This document shows, piece after piece, positions 7,681 through 16,925 of a DNA stretch of 46,427 bases. Origin of the DNA: CAYQQU01 sp964419545 (GTDB lineage: Bacteria > Bacteroidota > Bacteroidia > Chitinophagales > Saprospiraceae); assembly GCA_964419545.1 (NCBI GenBank), contig CAYQQU010000047.1, forward strand, positions 1 to 46,427, written 5' to 3'. The position numbers and the translations under genes are program-made. The notes below the pieces were generated by a model. The model was not told the origin of the DNA. It saw only the letters and a program-made list of their open reading frames with translations, and ran no database searches. The first letter of the stretch is position 1; each line of letters begins with the position of its first letter.

Positions 7681-8643
7681 ATGATTCATTCTATTTCCAA
7701 TTTAGTTTTTGAGGGCGGCGGCGTTCGAGGCATTGCCTACGGCGGTGCGTTGGAAGCATTGGCTAAGGCCGCACTACTTCCCAATATTCAGCGGGCCGCG
7801 GGCACTTCGGCAGGCGCCATCACCGCTTGTTTGGTAGCCTTGAAATATTCTGCCGTTGAAATCAGCAGGATCATTGCCAACATGGATCTGGCTTCTTTTG
7901 AAGACAAGGAGCGAGAATTCAGAAGACTGAAAGATTTTGGCATCTATGAAGGGCAGGTTTTTTTGGAATGGATAGGCGAATTGATTGCCAATTCTCAGGT
8001 AGGACAAGGTAAGGCCGACCTTACTTTCGAAGAATTGGTTGATCGTCAGGGTATGGAACTAAAAGTATATGCTACGGATTTGTTTACCCAATCCCTGAAA
8101 GAATTTTCTCCAACCGCTACCCCAACCGTTCCGGTAGCCGAAGCGGTGCGCGCCTCTATGTCTATTCCATTATATTTCGATGCCTGGCGGTTCTCCGACA
8201 ACAACCCGGATGATCATTTTTATGTGGACGGTGGAGTGTTGTACAACTACCCGATCAGTGCTTTTGACGACCTCCAAAAGGGTCAGGTCAGTGCCGAAAC
8301 TTTGGGTTTCCAATTGGAGAATCTAAGTGGGCAGGACATCTACACGCCCTTCGAACATGGCGACTTAGGGAAATACACGAAAAGTTTGCTGGAGACGCTG
8401 ATGTACACGCAAAGTGTGGCGCTGACAAGAAGTGTAATGGATGTTGCTCGTACCATCAATGTTGATCATTTAGGAGTGGGGGCGACAGATTTTGAAATCG
8501 ATAACCTTACTAAGAATAAGCTGATCCAAAGCGGCTGGGACGCCACCTTAGCTTTTTTACAGCAGCAGGGAATGGATACCACCGGCTGGGGAATGCCTAC
8601 TTTATTAGATGAAAGTCAAAGTTCTTCCAAAGTGTTGTCGTAG
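7681..8643 (+). CDS. Patatin-like phospholipase
   Basis: A lipid acyl hydrolase with a Ser-Asp dyad. The N-terminus has the oxyanion loop EGGGVRGIAYGGAL (about residues 11-24), the nucleophile elbow GTSAG (about residue 43), and the catalytic Asp in VDGGVLYNYP (about residue 179); these three motifs in this order define the patatin family. The length of about 320 residues is usual. No signal peptide is visible, so it is cytosolic or exported by another route. The ATG at 7681 starts closest to the conserved motif; 7663 would add six polar residues. It follows the secreted-protein cluster on the same strand but with a 280-base gap. Confidence 0.92.
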   Translation: MIHSISNLVFEGGGVRGIAYGGALEALAKAALLPNIQRAAGTSAGAITACLVALKYSAVEISRIIANMDLASFEDKEREFRRLKDFGIYEGQVFLEWIGELIANSQVGQGKADLTFEELVDRQGMELKVYATDLFTQSLKEFSPTATPTVPVAEAVRASMSIPLYFDAWRFSDNNPDDHFYVDGGVLYNYPISAFDDLQKGQVSAETLGFQLENLSGQDIYTPFEHGDLGKYTKSLLETLMYTQSVALTRSVMDVARTINVDHLGVGATDFEIDNLTKNKLIQSGWDATLAFLQQQGMDTTGWGMPTLLDESQSSSKVLS

Positions 8644-8814
8644 GATATAGCACAACACCAGTAGATGAACCTGAGTGGACATCAACAGTCGTTTATCCAT
8701 TTAGCAGATGATAAAAGGTTAGCTAAGTTTGAGCCCCTCAAACTCAACCTCAACCCTCATCACCAAAGGTAAAGATCCACAAACTGCTTTATGCCCACTC
8801 TTCAAATAATAACT

Positions 8815-11148
8815 ATGAGATATTCATCCATTGTTCTATTATTGCTGCTTATTTTTGTCCAGGTCGATGCACAACAACTATTCGAGGTGGCCATTATTTC
8901 CGATGCGGCCGAAAATGAAAGCCATTTCTTTGAAGAGGGTATCAAGGCGGAAATAAATGCTTTGCTTGGTTCGCGATTCGACCTGCGTTTTACCGAGGTT
9001 TACACCAATAGAAACGTAACGGACATCACCAATGGAATAGCAGCGGTCTATTCCAAAAACCAGGCAGACGTCCTCATTGGAGTCGGTATTATTTCCAGCA
9101 AATTACTATCTGCTCAAGAAGCCTACCCGATACCCAGCATTGCCTCCATTCAATTGATTAATGACCCCAACGCAGGGCCTATATCATCGAATACGGTGAG
9201 CGGCATCTCCAATTACACTTACATCATATCGCCATTTAACGTTGAGGCAGGGATCAAAGTATTGAAGGAAATTTGCCGTTGCGAAAAACTTGCCGTACTT
9301 ACTCCGCCAAACCTTTCGGCAGTTGGATTTAGCGGGGAAGACATCGATCCCAACAAGGAGGTGGACATAGAATGGTTAAGTCTGGAGTCCGATTTAACTA
9401 GCACCGTTTCCAAAATTCCAGCGGATGCAGGCGGTGTATTTATCTTGTCTCCCCTATTGAACTATGCTTCCGATGAAGTTATTGCATTTTTTGACCAACT
9501 GAATGAACGCAAGCTGCCTACCTTTACCTTGTTGGATTCCCCGATGCTGGAACAAGGGGCTTATGCTGCTTTTGCGGTAAGTGATAACCTGCAAAAGATT
9601 CCGAGAAGAATTGCCATTAATGCGGAAAAAGTTGCCGAGGGTAAAAACCCAAAAGATTTTCCGGTCCAAATAGAAACATTTACCGATCAACTGATCGTCA
9701 ACATGAAAACGGTCAACAAGATTGGAAAGTATCCGAGATGGACCCTATTGGATAGTGCTTTACTGGTTAACATCAACCAGCCCCTCACCACCCGGGTGAT
9801 CAATCTGAAATCCGTCATTGCAGAGGCGATCCAAATGAACCTGGGCTACCAAATTGAAACAAAACAAACCCAGATCAGCGCAAAGGACGTTGCTTTGGCA
9901 AAAAGTAATTATTTGCCTCAATTGGGGGTTGAGTCGACGGGTTTCTTCGTTGATGAAAACACCGTAAACACTTCTTTTGGCACCCTGGGAAGTTTCAACT
10001 GGACCGCAGGCGCCTCTTTTTCACAATTGATTTTATCAGAGCCGGCAATGGCCAATATTGCTATTCAAAAATTACTTTTTGAAAGCCAGCAACAAGTGCA
10101 AAAAGAGTCAGAGCTGGATGTCATCCTGGAAGTTGCTCAACGCTATTTCAATTACCTGCAAGTTTTGGCCCTGGCCGAACTTCAGAACAACAATATTCAG
10201 GCAGTTAATCAAAACTTGACGATTGCCAGGGATAAAGAAAAAGTAGGTTACAGTGGTGCAAGCGATGTTTACCGGTGGCAAACCGAGTTGGACCTGGCCA
10301 AAACGGACCTTTACGAAACCAATGCTCAATTAAAAGCGGTGCGCTATCAATTGAATGAGACATTGAACCGGCCCATCGATGAGGCATTCACGATTGAAGG
10401 ATCAGAAAATATCAATCAACTGATCGAAGAGTTGGATCAAATATTTGTGAGCTTAATTCAGGATCAGGCAAGTTTCGATAAGTTGGCTGATTTTATGGTC
10501 AGTGAAGCCCTCCGAAACCTTCCTGAGATCCAACAAATAGCATTGGCGATTGCTGCGCAGGAACGCCTACTGAAGTCAAACCGACGCGCCTTTTATTTAC
10601 CCTCGGTAGCATTTGGGGCCAGCTATGACTACCCCATAGAGACGATAAATCCTGGTGACCCTCCTCCCATCCCTGATTTTGAAGCGGAGATTAACCCTAC
10701 CTGGAATGCGGCTTTCAATGTTTCACTACCGCTCTTCGCCGGAGGTTCAAGGAAATTCGAAAAGGAGAGAACAGAAGTCGGATTGTACCAACTACAAGAT
10801 CAACAAAAAGAGGTAAACAACCTGCTCGAATTACAAGTGAGGGCGAATATGGAACTCGTCAATGCCTCTTATAACAATATTCGCCTGACTAAGAGCGCCG
10901 CAGCATCCGCAGAGAAAAACATCGCCATTGTTCAGGATTTATATAAATCGGGGCAAGTGGATGTCATTACTTTAGTAGATGCACAAAATGCTTTGTTGGG
11001 GTCACAGATCAACGCCAACAACGCCCTATATCAATTTATGATAGACTACTTTTCATTACAGCGCTCTATCGGCAACTATAACTTTTTGGCTACCGAAGAG
11101 CAAAAAGCAGCATTCCTTCAACGGTTTTTAAATTATAAATCGAACTAA
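8815..11148 (+). CDS. TolC-family outer-membrane efflux protein with N-terminal ABC-substrate-binding-like domain
   Basis: A signal peptide (MRYSSIVLLLLLIFVQVDAQ) is followed by two domains. Residues about 20-320 resemble the substrate-binding fold of uncharacterised ABC transporters (PF04392 type): an alternating beta-alpha pattern with GVGIISSKLL, SGISNYTYI, GGVFILSPLL and YAAFAVSDNLQKIPRRIA. Residues about 340-777 are a TolC/OEP repeat pair with long coiled helices and PLFAGGSRKFEKERTEVGL. A typical TolC is about 420-480 residues, so the extra domain is a true fusion. The ATG at 8815 begins the signal peptide. Adaptor and RND pump follow at once, so this is the outer-membrane channel of that efflux system; the extra domain may sense or capture a ligand (inference). 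Confidence 0.88.
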   Translation: MRYSSIVLLLLLIFVQVDAQQLFEVAIISDAAENESHFFEEGIKAEINALLGSRFDLRFTEVYTNRNVTDITNGIAAVYSKNQADVLIGVGIISSKLLSAQEAYPIPSIASIQLINDPNAGPISSNTVSGISNYTYIISPFNVEAGIKVLKEICRCEKLAVLTPPNLSAVGFSGEDIDPNKEVDIEWLSLESDLTSTVSKIPADAGGVFILSPLLNYASDEVIAFFDQLNERKLPTFTLLDSPMLEQGAYAAFAVSDNLQKIPRRIAINAEKVAEGKNPKDFPVQIETFTDQLIVNMKTVNKIGKYPRWTLLDSALLVNINQPLTTRVINLKSVIAEAIQMNLGYQIETKQTQISAKDVALAKSNYLPQLGVESTGFFVDENTVNTSFGTLGSFNWTAGASFSQLILSEPAMANIAIQKLLFESQQQVQKESELDVILEVAQRYFNYLQVLALAELQNNNIQAVNQNLTIARDKEKVGYSGASDVYRWQTELDLAKTDLYETNAQLKAVRYQLNETLNRPIDEAFTIEGSENINQLIEELDQIFVSLIQDQASFDKLADFMVSEALRNLPEIQQIALAIAAQERLLKSNRRAFYLPSVAFGASYDYPIETINPGDPPPIPDFEAEINPTWNAAFNVSLPLFAGGSRKFEKERTEVGLYQLQDQQKEVNNLLELQVRANMELVNASYNNIRLTKSAAASAEKNIAIVQDLYKSGQVDVITLVDAQNALLGSQINANNALYQFMIDYFSLQRSIGNYNFLATEEQKAAFLQRFLNYKSN

Positions 11149-11150
11149 TC

Positions 11151-12278
11151 ATGAGATTACTTGCACTATTCTTTTTGGTGCTTTCCTTCATATCCTGTGA
11201 GGAAAAATCAACGGAAACGGTAAATGAAGCCCGTCCAATTAAATATGCAACGGTTGAATCGGCCACGGGAGTAGAAACACTTGCCTTTTCCGGGGTGGCG
11301 CAAGCTCCGGATGAAACCAACCTCAGTTTTAAAGTTGCCGGCACTTTGAGTTCCGTTAACGTTAAATTGGGCGATAGCGTACAAAAAGGCCAACTCATTG
11401 CAATGATCGACCCCGTGGATTATAATATTCAGGCCAACCAGGCTATTTCGCAAAAAGAAGGAGCGGTGGCCAATGCCAAAGCTGCCGAAACACAGCTCAT
11501 CAATGCACAGGCAACCTACGACCGAGTCGCCAAACTCTACGAAAACAATAGTGTATCCTTAAGTGAATATCAACAGGCAAAAGCGGGGCTGGATGCCGCA
11601 CAAGCACAATATGATGCGGCAAAAACCCAGATCAATGCAGCCGAGCAACAAGTGAAGGCTGCAGGCAATCAGGTTAACTATACCCGATTGGTGTCTCCCA
11701 TGAACGGGGTCATCACAGCGGTTCAGGTGGAAGCCAATGAAATGGTTAATGCCGGTATGCTGATTGCGAAGGTGAGCTCGATTGGCCGGCCGGAAGTTGA
11801 AGTGGGTGTACCTGAAGTGGTTATTAATAAACTAAAAACAGGCCAAAAGGCAACGATCAAATTTCCTTCTTTGCCCGGACAATCATTTGACGCAGAGGTG
11901 GTAGAAATAGCATTCGCTTCAGGAAAATCAACCACCTATCCGGTTACCCTAAACATCATGAACCCGGAAAAGGAAATAAGGCCCGGAATGGCCGCCGAAG
12001 TCAATTTCGTTGTGGGCGTTTCTGAGGAAAAGACAAAAAATAGAATTGTTGCTCCGTTAAAAGCAATTGCGAGCGGAACGGACGGAAAGTACGTTTTCAG
12101 ATTGGTTCCTGATAAGGACGATGGGGTTTACGTGGTGGAAAAGGCTAGTGTAGAGCTTGGCGCCATTATCAAAGACGGATATACGATAAAAAAAGGATTG
12201 AACGAAGGGGATCTTGTTGCTGTTGCCGGTCTTCGATCATTATACGATGGCAGGAAAGTGAAACTTTTAAAAAAGTAG
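11151..12278 (+). CDS. RND efflux periplasmic adaptor (membrane fusion protein), lipoprotein
   Basis: The 375-residue adaptor joins the inner-membrane pump to the TolC-like channel. The signal peptide ends in lipobox FISC (MRLLALFFLVLSFISC). Then come the split lipoyl/barrel-sandwich domain (GTLSSVNVKLGDSVQKGQLI and, after a coiled-coil hairpin of about residues 95-170, YTRLVSPMNGVITAVQVEAN), the beta-barrel domain and a C-terminal membrane-proximal domain (GLNEGDLVAVAGLRSLYDG). Length and domain order are those of the HlyD/AcrA family. It starts two bases after the channel gene and ends five before the pump gene, which indicates one operon. Confidence 0.93.
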   Translation: MRLLALFFLVLSFISCEEKSTETVNEARPIKYATVESATGVETLAFSGVAQAPDETNLSFKVAGTLSSVNVKLGDSVQKGQLIAMIDPVDYNIQANQAISQKEGAVANAKAAETQLINAQATYDRVAKLYENNSVSLSEYQQAKAGLDAAQAQYDAAKTQINAAEQQVKAAGNQVNYTRLVSPMNGVITAVQVEANEMVNAGMLIAKVSSIGRPEVEVGVPEVVINKLKTGQKATIKFPSLPGQSFDAEVVEIAFASGKSTTYPVTLNIMNPEKEIRPGMAAEVNFVVGVSEEKTKNRIVAPLKAIASGTDGKYVFRLVPDKDDGVYVVEKASVELGAIIKDGYTIKKGLNEGDLVAVAGLRSLYDGRKVKLLKK

Positions 12279-12283
12279 TTGAC

Positions 12284-15200
12284 ATGAACATAACGGGATT
12301 TGCACTGAAATACAACCGGATTACCCTCCTCTCCCTGGTTGTGGTAATTGTACTGGGACTTCTGGAATACGGTAACTTATCACGGGATAGCATGCCGCCA
12401 TTTACCGTACGTGTGGCAACGGTGATTACCCAATTCCCGGGAGCCAGCCCCGAACGTGTGGAATCACTTATCAGTGATAAAGTAGAAAAAGTTTTACAGG
12501 AAATCCCGGAAGTAAAAACGATAACCAGTACCAGCAGGACGGGCGTTTCCATCGTAAAAATAGTGGTCCATGACAACGTTCCTGAAAGGAAGCTTCAATC
12601 GATTTGGGATCTAGCCAGAAGAAAAATAGATAATTTAAGGAATGACCTTCCCGATGGAATTTATGGCCCAAACTTAAATGACGAAGACATTGGGGTAGTG
12701 TATGGTATCTTTGTGGGCCTGGAATCCGATGGTTTCGAATATAATGAGCTGAAAGCGTATGCCGATGATCTCAGAGATGACCTGATAGCGCTTGATCAGG
12801 CAGCTAAAGTAATCATTGGCGGTACAGTTGAAGAAAGAATTTATGTAGAATACAACGACGCCAAACTGGCGCAAGCCGGCCTCACTGCCGGCCAGTTGCA
12901 AAACATCATTTCAGAAAGTAATATTATTATACCATCGGGACAGATCAATCTTGGCGAAGAAAGAATTATTCTTGAATCATCCGGAAATTTTGAATCGATC
13001 GAGGCCATTCAAAATTTGGTCATCCCCGTAGGCCAACAAGGAGAAACAATTTTACTGGGAGATCTGGCAAATGTTAAGAGAGGATATGTTTCTCCTAAGG
13101 AGTCCATCGTAAGAATTAACGGAAATCAGTCGCTGGCATTATATGTGTCTTTAAAAGAAGATGCTAATTTGATTGATTTGGGCAAAGATGTTGACAATCT
13201 GATAAAAGCGTATAATGAGACAAAATTACCTCTCGGGATAAATGCGATCCGCATCGCTTCTCAGGATAGAGAAGTCCAGAGAAAAATCGATGTATTTGTA
13301 GGTAATTTACTGCAAAGTATTGTCATTGTTCTTCTGGTTATACTGCTTGTGCTGGGATGGAGAGCAGGTGTAATCATCGCCAGTTTGATTCCCGGTACAA
13401 TGATCCTTACTTTCTTGTTGATGGGATCTTTTGGCGTGGGGCTTAACCAGGTAACGCTTGCTTCCCTGATTATGGCCCTGGGTTTGTTGGTTGACAATGG
13501 CATTGTCATGGTGGAGTCCTTGCTTGAAAAACTACAAGCGGGGCAATCGAAGTTTGAAGCAGCCGTAAATTCGGCCAAAGAGTTTATGGTTCCGCTTTTG
13601 ATTTCTTCACTAACCACCTGTGCTGCCTTTCTTTCCTTTTATTTAGCGGATGGTACGATGGGGGATATGATGGGAAATATCTTCTTAGTCATCACGATGG
13701 CGCTGCTTTCTTCCTGGCTTATTGCTTTTACCATTATTCCGCTTTTCGGGACCTCATTACTGAAAGTCACTAAAGGAGAAGAGGAGCATAAAACGATTTT
13801 TGACAATCTGAGAGGCTACTATAACCGGTTCCTGAATTGGACTTTGAAAAAACCAGTGCTTACTATTGTGGCCATCACAGTGCTGTTTTTTGTTTCTCTC
13901 TATGGATATACTTACATTCCAAGCATCTTTATGCCGCCAAATGACCGGAACCTTGTGGTTGTCGATATCAACTATCCACTCGGCACCAAGATCGAAACAA
14001 CAGATTCAAAAGTTGCTCTTCTTGAACGCTATATAAAAGATAGTCTTCAGGTTAATGAAAATATGGAGGAAGGGATCATCAATTGGTCATCTTACATCGG
14101 TAAAGGCCCCGAGGCGTATGATCTGGGGTATTTTGCCGGCGAACCGAATTCATCGTATGCCCATATGCTGCTGAATACCACCTCGGATCGAGCAAATGAA
14201 ATAGTGATCAATAAATTGAGGGATTTTGCAAGCAAAAATTTATTTGATGCGGAAATTAAAATATCCCGACTAGTTGGATCGGGCGGAGCTGAGGCGCCTA
14301 TTGAAATAAGAATTACCGGAGATGAACCGGATGAGTTATTCCGGATTGCAGATAGGATCAAAACCAGGCTATTTCAAACGCCTGGAGCTATCAACATTAC
14401 GGACGACTGGGGGTCTCGCATCAAAAAAATATACGTGAATATTGATGAGAACAAACTATCAAGGTCCGGCCTCACCAATCAGGATGTTGCGATTTCTTTG
14501 TTAACCTCCTTGGATGGCTTTGAGGTCGGCGAGTTTCGTGACGAAGATCAAGGCATTCCCATTACCATGAAACGGGAAGGAAGCGACAACCTGGCCTATA
14601 CAGATATTGAAAACCTGAATGTGTTTTCTCAATCCAGAGGCACCAGTAATCCATTGTCGCAAGTTGCCGGAATTGAAATACCCTGGCAGTATTCTAAAAT
14701 CTTAAGGCGTAACCTCAAACGAAGTTTGACTATTCAGGCGGGCGTGGCCGACGGTTACCTGGCAAGTGAGATCATGGATGAAGCTATCCGTCCAATGATG
14801 ATGGAAGAAGTGGAAAAATGGGATAGTGGTTACTCTTATGAATTCGGAGGGGATGCGGAAGGCAGCAATGACGCCATGGGCGCCGTAATACTTAATTTAC
14901 CCCTTTCTTTCTTTATCATCATTCTCTTGCTGGTCATTCAGTTTAATTCAATTCGAAAAGCAACCATTATTTTAATGACTATTCCGCTGGCCATAGTCGG
15001 TGTTACCGGAGGCCTGCTGGGAGTGGGTTCCGTTTTTAGTTTCACTGCTTTCCTGGGTATTATCTCCCTGGCGGGAATTATTATTAACGATGCGATCGTT
15101 CTGGTAGATAAAATTGGCAATGAGATAGAAGATGGGAACGGATTGCTGGAAAGCGTCAAAAAGGCGGCAAACGACCGATTTAGCCCCATTCTGCTGACCA

Positions 15201-15361
15201 CCCTTACAACGTCCTGTGGTATGGTTCCGCTTTGGACCGGTGGAGGGGAGCTTTGGTCGCCAATGGCTATTACTATTATCTTCGGGCTCCTCTTTGCAAC
15301 TATTATCTTATTGATATTTGTCCCCGTAATTTTTATGCTGTTAGAGCTTGTTTGGAGGTAG
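12284..15361 (+). CDS. RND-family efflux permease with C-terminus rewritten by a MITE
   Basis: A proton-driven inner-membrane pump with 12 predicted membrane helices and two large periplasmic domains (1025 residues, typical). TM4 carries the conserved acidic residue in LIMALGLLVDNGIVMVESLL, and the second half repeats it as SLAGIIINDAIVLVDKI. The last codons (after MLL) and the stop codon are contributed by the palindromic element at 15344-15505. Removing the element and one TTA target copy restores ATG-CTG-TTA-TTC and a natural end FKPRQRNKSI followed by TAG at 15539-15541. The loss affects only the cytosolic tail, so the pump may still work. The efflux substrate cannot be read; close TetR genes at 759 and 15713 are possible regulators. 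Confidence 0.95.
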   Translation: MNITGFALKYNRITLLSLVVVIVLGLLEYGNLSRDSMPPFTVRVATVITQFPGASPERVESLISDKVEKVLQEIPEVKTITSTSRTGVSIVKIVVHDNVPERKLQSIWDLARRKIDNLRNDLPDGIYGPNLNDEDIGVVYGIFVGLESDGFEYNELKAYADDLRDDLIALDQAAKVIIGGTVEERIYVEYNDAKLAQAGLTAGQLQNIISESNIIIPSGQINLGEERIILESSGNFESIEAIQNLVIPVGQQGETILLGDLANVKRGYVSPKESIVRINGNQSLALYVSLKEDANLIDLGKDVDNLIKAYNETKLPLGINAIRIASQDREVQRKIDVFVGNLLQSIVIVLLVILLVLGWRAGVIIASLIPGTMILTFLLMGSFGVGLNQVTLASLIMALGLLVDNGIVMVESLLEKLQAGQSKFEAAVNSAKEFMVPLLISSLTTCAAFLSFYLADGTMGDMMGNIFLVITMALLSSWLIAFTIIPLFGTSLLKVTKGEEEHKTIFDNLRGYYNRFLNWTLKKPVLTIVAITVLFFVSLYGYTYIPSIFMPPNDRNLVVVDINYPLGTKIETTDSKVALLERYIKDSLQVNENMEEGIINWSSYIGKGPEAYDLGYFAGEPNSSYAHMLLNTTSDRANEIVINKLRDFASKNLFDAEIKISRLVGSGGAEAPIEIRITGDEPDELFRIADRIKTRLFQTPGAINITDDWGSRIKKIYVNIDENKLSRSGLTNQDVAISLLTSLDGFEVGEFRDEDQGIPITMKREGSDNLAYTDIENLNVFSQSRGTSNPLSQVAGIEIPWQYSKILRRNLKRSLTIQAGVADGYLASEIMDEAIRPMMMEEVEKWDSGYSYEFGGDAEGSNDAMGAVILNLPLSFFIIILLLVIQFNSIRKATIILMTIPLAIVGVTGGLLGVGSVFSFTAFLGIISLAGIIINDAIVLVDKIGNEIEDGNGLLESVKKAANDRFSPILLTTLTTSCGMVPLWTGGGELWSPMAITIIFGLLFATIILLIFVPVIFMLLELVWR

Positions 15362-15505
15362 TCATTTTGGCTGCAAAACCCAGCTTTTGGAACCTCCCTG
15401 TGGCATTTTTCCGGCCCGTAGCGCTGCTATGAGCCGGAAAAATCCCTTCGGGAGAACCCAAAATCTGAGTTTTTCGCTTCAAAAGCACTACCTCCAAACA
15501 AGCTC
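15344..15505. mobile_element. 162-bp GAG-ended MITE (family C, copy 1)
   Basis: The terminal inverted repeats GAGCTTGTTTGGAGGTAGT (left) and its complement (right, ending CAAGCTC at 15505) are perfect over 19 bp. The interior is an imperfect palindrome with a tip at ccgtagcgctgctatga. Direct TTA repeats flank it (15341-15343 and 15506-15508). GAG ends with a 3-bp TNA duplication are the known hallmarks of the IS1031 group of IS5 elements, so it is probably moved by such a transposase (inference). It has no coding capacity of its own. It is identical base for base to 22162-22323. Confidence 0.88.
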
Positions 15506-15649
15506 TTATTCAAACCAAGACAACGAAATAAATCTATATAGGCGGTAACCCATAGTCGTTCCAATCATGACCGGGTTGTTGTTCGCTACAGTATAACCCA
15601 AGGCCCTCGCTATGCTTTGAATTTTCCGGCCTAAAAAATCACCCCTAAA

Positions 15650-15696
15650 TTGAAACTTTTCTTTAGGATTGGCTACTTTTGTGTGTAAGCACTTAC
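15650..15696 (+). promoter_or_regulatory. Promoter and palindromic operator of the TetR-oxidoreductase operon
   Basis: TTG (15650-15652), 21 bases, then TACTTTTG (15674-15681) is a well-formed Bacteroidota promoter. Just downstream, at the expected start point, lies GTAAG-CA-CTTAC (15685-15696), a perfect 5-2-5 palindrome followed by a further CTTAC. Its position at +1 fits an operator for the TetR protein encoded 17 bases downstream, giving autorepression of the whole operon. The stretch 15506-15649 contains only the orphaned original 3' end of the RND gene. Confidence 0.55.
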
Positions 15697-15712
15697 TTAC
15701 AAGGAGATTGAT

Positions 15713-16234
15713 TTGACGGATAAACAACAAAAAATACAAGCCGTAGCCTTAGAACTATTTGCAAATGAGGGCTACAATGCGGTCTCTACAAAAATGATAG
15801 CCAGAGAAGCTGGCGTATCAGAGGCGTTGATTTTCAGACACTTTAAGAACAAGAAAGGTCTGTTAGATGCGCTATATCATCAATGTGAAGAAAAAACTGA
15901 AGCAATTAAGAGGAACGTTTTAGGGGAACCGGATCCTAAGGAGACCATTAGGAAGGTCATCAATTGGGTATTTATCATTGATGAAAAAGAATATGATTTT
16001 TGGAGGCTGCAATACAAACTCAAGTGGGAGGAATCCTATTATAATCCACAAAAAATGCAGTCAGTAATAGATAAAACCGCTTGGGCTTTGGAGCAACTTG
16101 AATACGAACAGCCGGCACTAGAAGCAAAGCTTTTAGAAAAAACATTGGATAGCCTTATGGTTAGCATCTTGAGGGATGGAAGAGAAGCACATTTGCCACT
16201 GAGGGAGTTTTTATTGAAGAAATACTCATTATAA
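15713..16234 (+). CDS. TetR-family regulator with TTG start
   Basis: The 173-residue protein has a classical TetR DNA-binding domain: QAVALELFANEGYNAVSTKM, then IAREAGVSEALIFRHFKNKK, residues about 8-50, and a shorter helical ligand domain. TTG at 15713 is the likely start because AAGGAG lies six bases upstream (15701-15706), a rare strong Shine-Dalgarno site in this phylum, and no ATG occurs before the conserved helix. Nine bases after its stop the cytochrome gene begins, so it is the first gene of the cytochrome/oxidoreductase operon and most likely its own regulator through the dyad at 15685-15696. Confidence 0.88.
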   Translation: MTDKQQKIQAVALELFANEGYNAVSTKMIAREAGVSEALIFRHFKNKKGLLDALYHQCEEKTEAIKRNVLGEPDPKETIRKVINWVFIIDEKEYDFWRLQYKLKWEESYYNPQKMQSVIDKTAWALEQLEYEQPALEAKLLEKTLDSLMVSILRDGREAHLPLREFLLKKYSL

Positions 16235-16243
16235 ATATTGAAT

Positions 16244-16843
16244 ATGAATAATAAATTATCGTATCTGTTGCTTTCGGCAATGTTTGTGGGTGTGGTTTTG
16301 GTCTTTGCTAATACGGAAAATGAAATCAGCAGCCCAACAACAGAAGAAAGCAAGGTCGAAGAAACTCCCTTCGACAAAATGATGGCGGTACTCACCCACA
16401 AACGCTGTGTCAATTGCCACCCATCTGATGATTATCCTCGACAAGGGGAAGACAGCCACGTACACAACTTCGGAGTTCAGCGTGGGGAAGACAACCACGG
16501 TATGCCGGCTTTGCGTTGCGAAACTTGTCATCAACAGGAGAATAACACCTTTTCGGGGGTTCCAGGTGCACCGGAGTGGAGCCTGGCACCGAGAAGTATG
16601 GCCTGGCAGGGACTTTCCAGAGTAGAAATCGCAAAATCAATGCTCGACCCTGAAAAAAACGGGGGCAGAACACTAGAAGAAACCGTACACCACCTAACAG
16701 AACACGAGTTAGTGCTTTGGGCCTGGGAGCCGGGCATCGATGCGAATGGAAACCCGAGAGAAAAACCACCTGTACCAAAAGATGAATATATCGAAGCAGT
16801 TAAAGCATGGGCGGAGGCAGGTGCCATTATTCCGGAAAAATAA
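16244..16843 (+). CDS. Diheme c-type cytochrome subunit, probable electron acceptor of the adjacent oxidoreductase
   Basis: An N-terminal hydrophobic segment (about residues 6-25) exports or anchors the protein. Two heme-attachment motifs follow, CVNCH and CETCH, about 37 residues apart (near residues 55 and 92). This arrangement resembles the soluble or anchored diheme proteins found next to isoquinoline-1-oxidoreductase/aldehyde-dehydrogenase type molybdoenzymes, which pass electrons to the respiratory chain. The ATG at 16244 is preferred to the TTG at 16238. Met and His residues between the motifs could be distal ligands. Gene order (regulator, cytochrome, Fe-S, Mo subunit) supports the role. 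Confidence 0.85.
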   Translation: MNNKLSYLLLSAMFVGVVLVFANTENEISSPTTEESKVEETPFDKMMAVLTHKRCVNCHPSDDYPRQGEDSHVHNFGVQRGEDNHGMPALRCETCHQQENNTFSGVPGAPEWSLAPRSMAWQGLSRVEIAKSMLDPEKNGGRTLEETVHHLTEHELVLWAWEPGIDANGNPREKPPVPKDEYIEAVKAWAEAGAIIPEK

Positions 16844-16925
16844 TTTAGGTCCTCGGCATTTAGCGCTCTTGGTAGAGGAATTCTACGATAATGAATAGTG
16901 ATTACCAAGTACTAAAAATAAAAGC

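Noticed and set aside
8644..8814. Promoter of the RND operon
   Set aside because: A TAAGTTTG box lies at 8724-8731, but no TTG is found at the right distance, so I did not list it.
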